Origin: CAYNXB01 sp964401045
GTDB taxonomy: Bacteria > Pseudomonadota > Alphaproteobacteria > Sphingomonadales > Sphingomonadaceae
Assembly: GCA_964401045.1 (NCBI GenBank)
Contig: CAYNXB010000092.1
Location: 1 to 9,147 of the forward strand
Direction of reading: 5' to 3'
DNA length: 9,147 bases
Position 1 is the stretch's first letter. Every line of letters starts with the position of its first letter. This document shows positions 5,647 to 9,147 of this stretch, one piece after another. The position numbers and the translations under genes are program-made. The notes under the pieces are model-generated. The model was not told the origin of the DNA. It did not search any database and saw nothing but the letters and a program-made list of their open reading frames with translations.

Positions 5647-6933
5647 ATGACCGCGATCATCGACATTCACGCCCGCGAAATCCTCGACAGCCGCGGCAAC
5701 CCTACCGTGGAGGTCGACGTGTTGCTGGAAGACGGCAGCTTCGGCCGTGCCGCGGTGCCCTCCGGCGCCTCGACCGGCGCGCACGAAGCGATCGAGCTGC
5801 GCGACGGCGACAAGACCCGCTATCTCGGCAAGGGCGTGCTCAAGGCAGTGGATGCGGTGAACGGCGCGATTGCAGATCGCGTCCTTGGCGTGGATGCCGA
5901 GGACCAGCGCGACATCGACCTGGCGATGATCGCGCTCGACGGCAGTGCCAACAAGGGCAACCTCGGCGCCAACGCGATCCTTGGTGTAAGCCTCGCGGTA
6001 GCGAAGGCGGCCGCGAACGCGCGCGGGCTGCCGCTCTACGCCTATCTCGGCGGGGTTTCCGCGCATCTGCTGCCGGTGCCGATGATGAACATCATCAACG
6101 GCGGCGAGCACGCCGACAACCCGATCGACATGCAGGAATTCATGATCATGCCGATCGGCGCCGAGACGATGGCGGACGCTGTGCGGTGGGGATCGGAAGT
6201 GTTCCACACGCTCAAGAAGCGCCTCCACGCCAAGGGCCTGGCGACTGCCGTGGGCGACGAGGGCGGGTTCGCCCCCGATCTCGCCAGCACCCGCGCGGCG
6301 CTCGATTTCATCATGGAATCCATCGTCGAAGCCGGCTTCCAGCCCGGTGGAGACATCGCCCTCGCGCTCGATTGCGCTGCGACCGAGTATTTTGCCGATG
6401 GCCGCTACGACATGGCGGGCGAGGGCCTCTCGCTGAGCCCCGTGGAAATGACCGACTACCTCGCCGCGCTGGTGAAGGACTATCCGATCCGATCGATCGA
6501 AGACGGCATGTCCGAGGATGACTTCGAAGGCTGGAAGCTCCTCACCGACCGCATCGGCGACAAGATCCAGCTGGTCGGCGACGACCTGTTCGTCACCAAT
6601 CCCGCGCGCCTGCGCATGGGCATCGGGAAGGGCCTCGCCAACTCGCTGCTGGTCAAGGTCAACCAGATCGGCACCCTGACCGAGACGCTCGAGGCGATCA
6701 GCATCGCCAACCGCGCCGGCTATACCGCGGTGATGAGCCACCGTTCGGGCGAAACCGAGGATTCGACCATCGCCGACCTCGCGGTCGCGACCAACTGCGG
6801 GCAGATCAAGACAGGCTCGCTCGCCCGATCCGACCGGCTGGCCAAGTACAACCAGCTCATCCGCATCGAGGAAGAACTGGGCGATAGCGCGGTCTTCGCG
6901 GGCGCTGCCTGCTTCGGCCGCGCCGACGATTGA
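5647..6933 (+). CDS. eno: Enolase
   Basis: Phosphopyruvate hydratase, converting 2-phosphoglycerate to phosphoenolpyruvate in glycolysis and the reverse in gluconeogenesis; a cytosolic Mg-dependent enzyme that in many bacteria also joins the RNA degradosome. Complete at 428 residues (E. coli 432). All hallmark residues are present: the mobile loop PSGASTGAHEA (S39-T43), acid residues E164 (MQEFMIMP) and E205 (GDEGGFAP), Mg ligands D242 (ALDCAATEY), E285 (SIEDGMSEDD) and D312 (VGDDLFVTN), catalytic base K337 (LLVKVNQIGT), the HRSGETED segment at 365-372, and K388 (QIKTGSLARSDRLAKYNQL). The ATG at 5647 gives the standard N-terminus MTAIIDIHAREILDSRGNP, with AGGA 8 bases upstream; the frame stays open further upstream but not in enolase-like sequence. 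It is divergent from the stress cluster and appears monocistronic. Confidence 0.98.
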   Translation: MTAIIDIHAREILDSRGNPTVEVDVLLEDGSFGRAAVPSGASTGAHEAIELRDGDKTRYLGKGVLKAVDAVNGAIADRVLGVDAEDQRDIDLAMIALDGSANKGNLGANAILGVSLAVAKAAANARGLPLYAYLGGVSAHLLPVPMMNIINGGEHADNPIDMQEFMIMPIGAETMADAVRWGSEVFHTLKKRLHAKGLATAVGDEGGFAPDLASTRAALDFIMESIVEAGFQPGGDIALALDCAATEYFADGRYDMAGEGLSLSPVEMTDYLAALVKDYPIRSIEDGMSEDDFEGWKLLTDRIGDKIQLVGDDLFVTNPARLRMGIGKGLANSLLVKVNQIGTLTETLEAISIANRAGYTAVMSHRSGETEDSTIADLAVATNCGQIKTGSLARSDRLAKYNQLIRIEEELGDSAVFAGAACFGRADD

Positions 6934-6940
6934 GCCCCGC

Positions 6941-6956
6941 GCGCTCGACCAAGCGC
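6941..6956 (+). terminator. Weak hairpin after eno
   Basis: GCGCT (6941-6945) pairs with AGCGC (6952-6956) across a 6-base loop, beginning 7 bases past the eno stop. There is no T-run, so intrinsic termination is doubtful; it may only stabilise the 3' end. Confidence 0.25.
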
Positions 6957-6979
6957 CGCACAGGACCGACGAACTGCAA

Positions 6980-7008
6980 TTGTGACGTGCCGATGGCGCG
7001 CCTATACA
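6980..7008 (+). promoter_or_regulatory. Sigma70-like promoter of the M13 peptidase gene
   Basis: TTGTGA (6980-6985), 17 bases, TATACA (7003-7008): four of six matches in each hexamer at ideal spacing. Transcription would start near 7015, leaving a leader of about 57 bases with GAGGGA (7057-7062) before ATG 7072. This argues that the peptidase gene is not simply read through from eno. Confidence 0.6.
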
Positions 7009-7071
7009 GTTGCATCCGTAACCGGCCCGGCTTCCCCTGCTGTGCGGCCGCTGACTGAGGGACTGTACCAT

Positions 7072-9147
7072 ATGACCACGCGTCTTGCCGCAGCGCTGCT
7101 GCTGGCCGCATCCGCTCTCGCCGGCCCCGTCGCCTGCAACTCCGCCACAACCACCACCCAGGTCGCGCCGGGCACCGAGCTCGGCATCCAGAAGAGCTGG
7201 ATGGATACCTCGCTCAAGCCGGGCGACGACTGGTTCGGCTACGTCAACGGCGCGTGGGTCAAGAACACCGAGATCCCGGCCGACCGTTCTTCGATCGGTG
7301 GCTTCTGGATTGCCGACCAGGCGACCGAGAAGCAGCTAGAAACCCTGATCGCCGACATCCGCAAGTCCACCCCCGAAGCGGGCAGCGACGCGGCCAAGGT
7401 CAAGACGCTCTATGAGAGCTTCCTCGACACCAAGGCGATCGATGCCGCCGGCATGGCCCCGATCCAGGCCGATCTCGCCGGGTTCGAAGCCATTGCCGAC
7501 AAGCAGCAACTCGCCACCGCGCTGGGCGCCAATGTCCGCGCCGATGTCGACCCGCTCAACGCGACCAACTTCGAGACCGAGAACCTGTTCGGCGTGTTCG
7601 TCACCCAGGCGCTCTCGGGCGGTGAAGTGGTGCCGTACATTCTCCAGGGCGGCCTCGGCATGCCCGAGCGCGAGTATTATCTCTCGTCCGATCCCGCGAT
7701 GTCCACCACGCGGACCAAGTACCGCGCCTACATCCAGGACCTGCTCCAGGCGGCCGGCATCCCCGATGCCGCCGCCAAGGCGCAGCGCGTTTACGACCTC
7801 GAGATGAAGATCGCGCGCGCGCATGCCTCGCGCGAAGAGAGCAATGACTGGGCCACCGCCTCGCAGCTGTGGACCCCGGCGGACTTCGCCAAGAAGGCGC
7901 CGGGCCTCGACTGGGCCGCGTTCTTCAAGGCGGCGCAGCTCGACGGCGCGACCAAGTTCGATGCCTACCACGCCAATGCGATCCCCCGGCTCGCGGCGCT
8001 CGTGAACTCCGAGCCGCTCGACGCGTGGAAGGACTGGCTGGTGTTCCACCAGATCAACAAGAACACCGCCGTGCTGCCGACCAAGCTCAATGATCTCGCG
8101 TTCGGCTTCTACGGCAAGGAGCTCAGCGGTACGCAAGTACAGCGACCGCGTGAGAAGCGCGCGCTGGCGGCGGTCAACAACTACCTCGGAGACGCGCTCG
8201 GCAAGCTCTACACCGATAAGTATTTCCCCGCCTCGGCCAAGGCCGAGATCCAGGCCATGGTCGACAACATCAAGGCGGCGTTCTCCAAGCGCATCGACGT
8301 GATCGACTGGATGGCGCCCGAGACCAAGGCCGAAGCCAAGAAGAAGGTCGAGACGATGGAAGTGGGCGTCGGCTACCCCGATACCTGGCGTGACTATTCC
8401 TCGCTCGAGCTCAAGGACGGCGACGCCTACGGCAACCTCAAGGCTGCCAGCCTGGTCTACTACAAGCAGCAGCTCGCCAAGATCGGCAAGCCGCTCGACA
8501 AGCGCGAGTGGTGGATGAACGCGCAGCTGGTCAACGCCGTGAACCTGCCGGTGCAGAATGCGCTGAACTTCCCGGCCGCGATCCTGCAGCCGCCGTTCTT
8601 CGACCCCAAGGCCGATCCGGCGTTCAACTACGGCGCGATCGGATCGGTGATCGGGCACGAAATCAGCCACAGCTTCGACAACAACGGCGCCGCGTTCGAC
8701 GCCAGCGGAGCGATGCGCAACTGGTGGACCGATACCGACAAGGCGCAGTTCAACAAGGCGGGCAAGGCGCTTTCCGACCAGTTCGACACCTACGAAGCGT
8801 TGCCAGGCCTCAAGGTGAAGGGCGAGCTGACGCTAGGCGAGAACATCGCCGACGTCGCCGGTCTCTCGGCCGCCTACGATGCCTACCATGCCTCGCTCAG
8901 CGGCAAGGAAGCGCCCACGATCGACGGGTTCACCCCCGATCAGCGGTTCTTCATCGCCTACGGCCAGGCCTGGGCTTCGAAGATGCGCGATCCGCTGCTG
9001 CGCCAGCTGATCGCCACCGACGGCCACGCACCCGGCCAGTTCCGCGCGCTGACCGTGCGCAACCTCGACGCGTGGTACGACGCGTTCGGGATCAAGGAAG
9101 GCGACAAGCTCTACCTCGCGCCCGACAAGCGCGTGAAGGTCTGGTGA
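7072..9147 (+). CDS. M13 family (neprilysin/PepO-like) zinc metallopeptidase, exported
   Basis: Complete 691-residue zinc endopeptidase of family M13, which cleaves short peptides outside the cytoplasm. The N-terminus (RLAAALLLAASALAGPVAC) is a signal sequence. C23 could be lipidated, but Pro at -3 makes a poor lipobox, so either a lipoprotein or a signal-peptidase-I product is possible. The M13 N-domain starts at SLKPGDDWFGYVNGAWV. The catalytic domain has zinc motif HEISH (H529, E530, H533), third ligand E590 with D594 in GENIADVAG, and HAPGQFR with transition-state His652 and Arg658. The substrate-binding motif, usually NAYY or NAFY, reads NAVN (488-491), followed by NALNFPAAILQPPFF. The ending is VKVW where neprilysin has CxVW. 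ATG 7072 is chosen because it opens the signal peptide and has GAGGGA 9 bases upstream; a GTG at 6982 lies in the promoter. The stop is the last codon of the window. Confidence 0.96.
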   Translation: MTTRLAAALLLAASALAGPVACNSATTTTQVAPGTELGIQKSWMDTSLKPGDDWFGYVNGAWVKNTEIPADRSSIGGFWIADQATEKQLETLIADIRKSTPEAGSDAAKVKTLYESFLDTKAIDAAGMAPIQADLAGFEAIADKQQLATALGANVRADVDPLNATNFETENLFGVFVTQALSGGEVVPYILQGGLGMPEREYYLSSDPAMSTTRTKYRAYIQDLLQAAGIPDAAAKAQRVYDLEMKIARAHASREESNDWATASQLWTPADFAKKAPGLDWAAFFKAAQLDGATKFDAYHANAIPRLAALVNSEPLDAWKDWLVFHQINKNTAVLPTKLNDLAFGFYGKELSGTQVQRPREKRALAAVNNYLGDALGKLYTDKYFPASAKAEIQAMVDNIKAAFSKRIDVIDWMAPETKAEAKKKVETMEVGVGYPDTWRDYSSLELKDGDAYGNLKAASLVYYKQQLAKIGKPLDKREWWMNAQLVNAVNLPVQNALNFPAAILQPPFFDPKADPAFNYGAIGSVIGHEISHSFDNNGAAFDASGAMRNWWTDTDKAQFNKAGKALSDQFDTYEALPGLKVKGELTLGENIADVAGLSAAYDAYHASLSGKEAPTIDGFTPDQRFFIAYGQAWASKMRDPLLRQLIATDGHAPGQFRALTVRNLDAWYDAFGIKEGDKLYLAPDKRVKVW

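Noticed and set aside
5611..7071. 486-codon open frame antisense to eno
   Set aside because: Fully opposite a gene with every enolase catalytic residue; low-complexity Arg/Asp/Val/Gly-rich composition typical of antisense frames in GC-rich DNA.
7336..8670. 444-codon open frame antisense to the M13 peptidase gene
   Set aside because: Shadow of the peptidase codon pattern; the product is rich in Arg, Gly, Glu, Leu and Val with no recognisable domain.

Overview
GC-rich alphaproteobacterial chromosomal DNA, most likely from a sphingomonad (Sphingomonadales, Erythrobacteraceae-like). Support comes from the carB-greA pairing, a DUF4170 protein, M13 peptidase subfamily features, and two exact matches to the alphaproteobacterial general-stress (EcfG-type sigma) promoter. 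The genus is an inference. There are no RNA genes, insertion sequences, CRISPR arrays or signs of recent transfer.

Layout, left to right. (1) 1-3197, + strand: the 3' part of carB (carbamoyl-phosphate synthase large subunit, N-terminus outside the window), then a short leader with a hairpin that could mask a Shine-Dalgarno (SD) sequence, then greA. Three bases after greA comes a small gene for a single-pass membrane protein. (2) 3194-5458, - strand: a DUF4170 gene whose stop codon shares a CTAG palindrome with the preceding convergent gene; a short region of inverted repeats; and a four-gene cluster of small membrane proteins. In transcription order the cluster encodes a YqjD/ElaB-like tail-anchored protein, a YqjE-like 'phage holin family' protein, a 99-residue single-pass protein and a 164-residue single-pass protein. 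(3) 5647-9147, + strand: eno (enolase, complete), then a complete secreted or lipoprotein M13 (neprilysin/PepO-like) zinc metallopeptidase with its own sigma70-like promoter.

The most interesting part is the minus-strand membrane cluster between two housekeeping loci. It carries GGAAC-N16-CGTT upstream of its first gene and GGAAC-N17-CGTT just before its last gene. Both match the consensus of the EcfG general stress response, and no other such match was found by eye in the window. E. coli yqjD is under RpoS, so the cluster looks like the alphaproteobacterial counterpart of a stationary-phase/stress membrane module, enlarged by two uncharacterised small membrane proteins. Three of the four proteins share one plan: a charged helical segment, a short turn, one transmembrane helix and an Arg-rich flank. 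The promoters also help settle start codons.

The flanking genes serve pyrimidine/arginine synthesis (carB), transcript-cleavage rescue of RNA polymerase (greA), glycolysis and probably RNA turnover (eno), and envelope proteolysis (M13). Long open frames antisense to eno, the peptidase and the membrane cluster are by-products of high GC and were left out.
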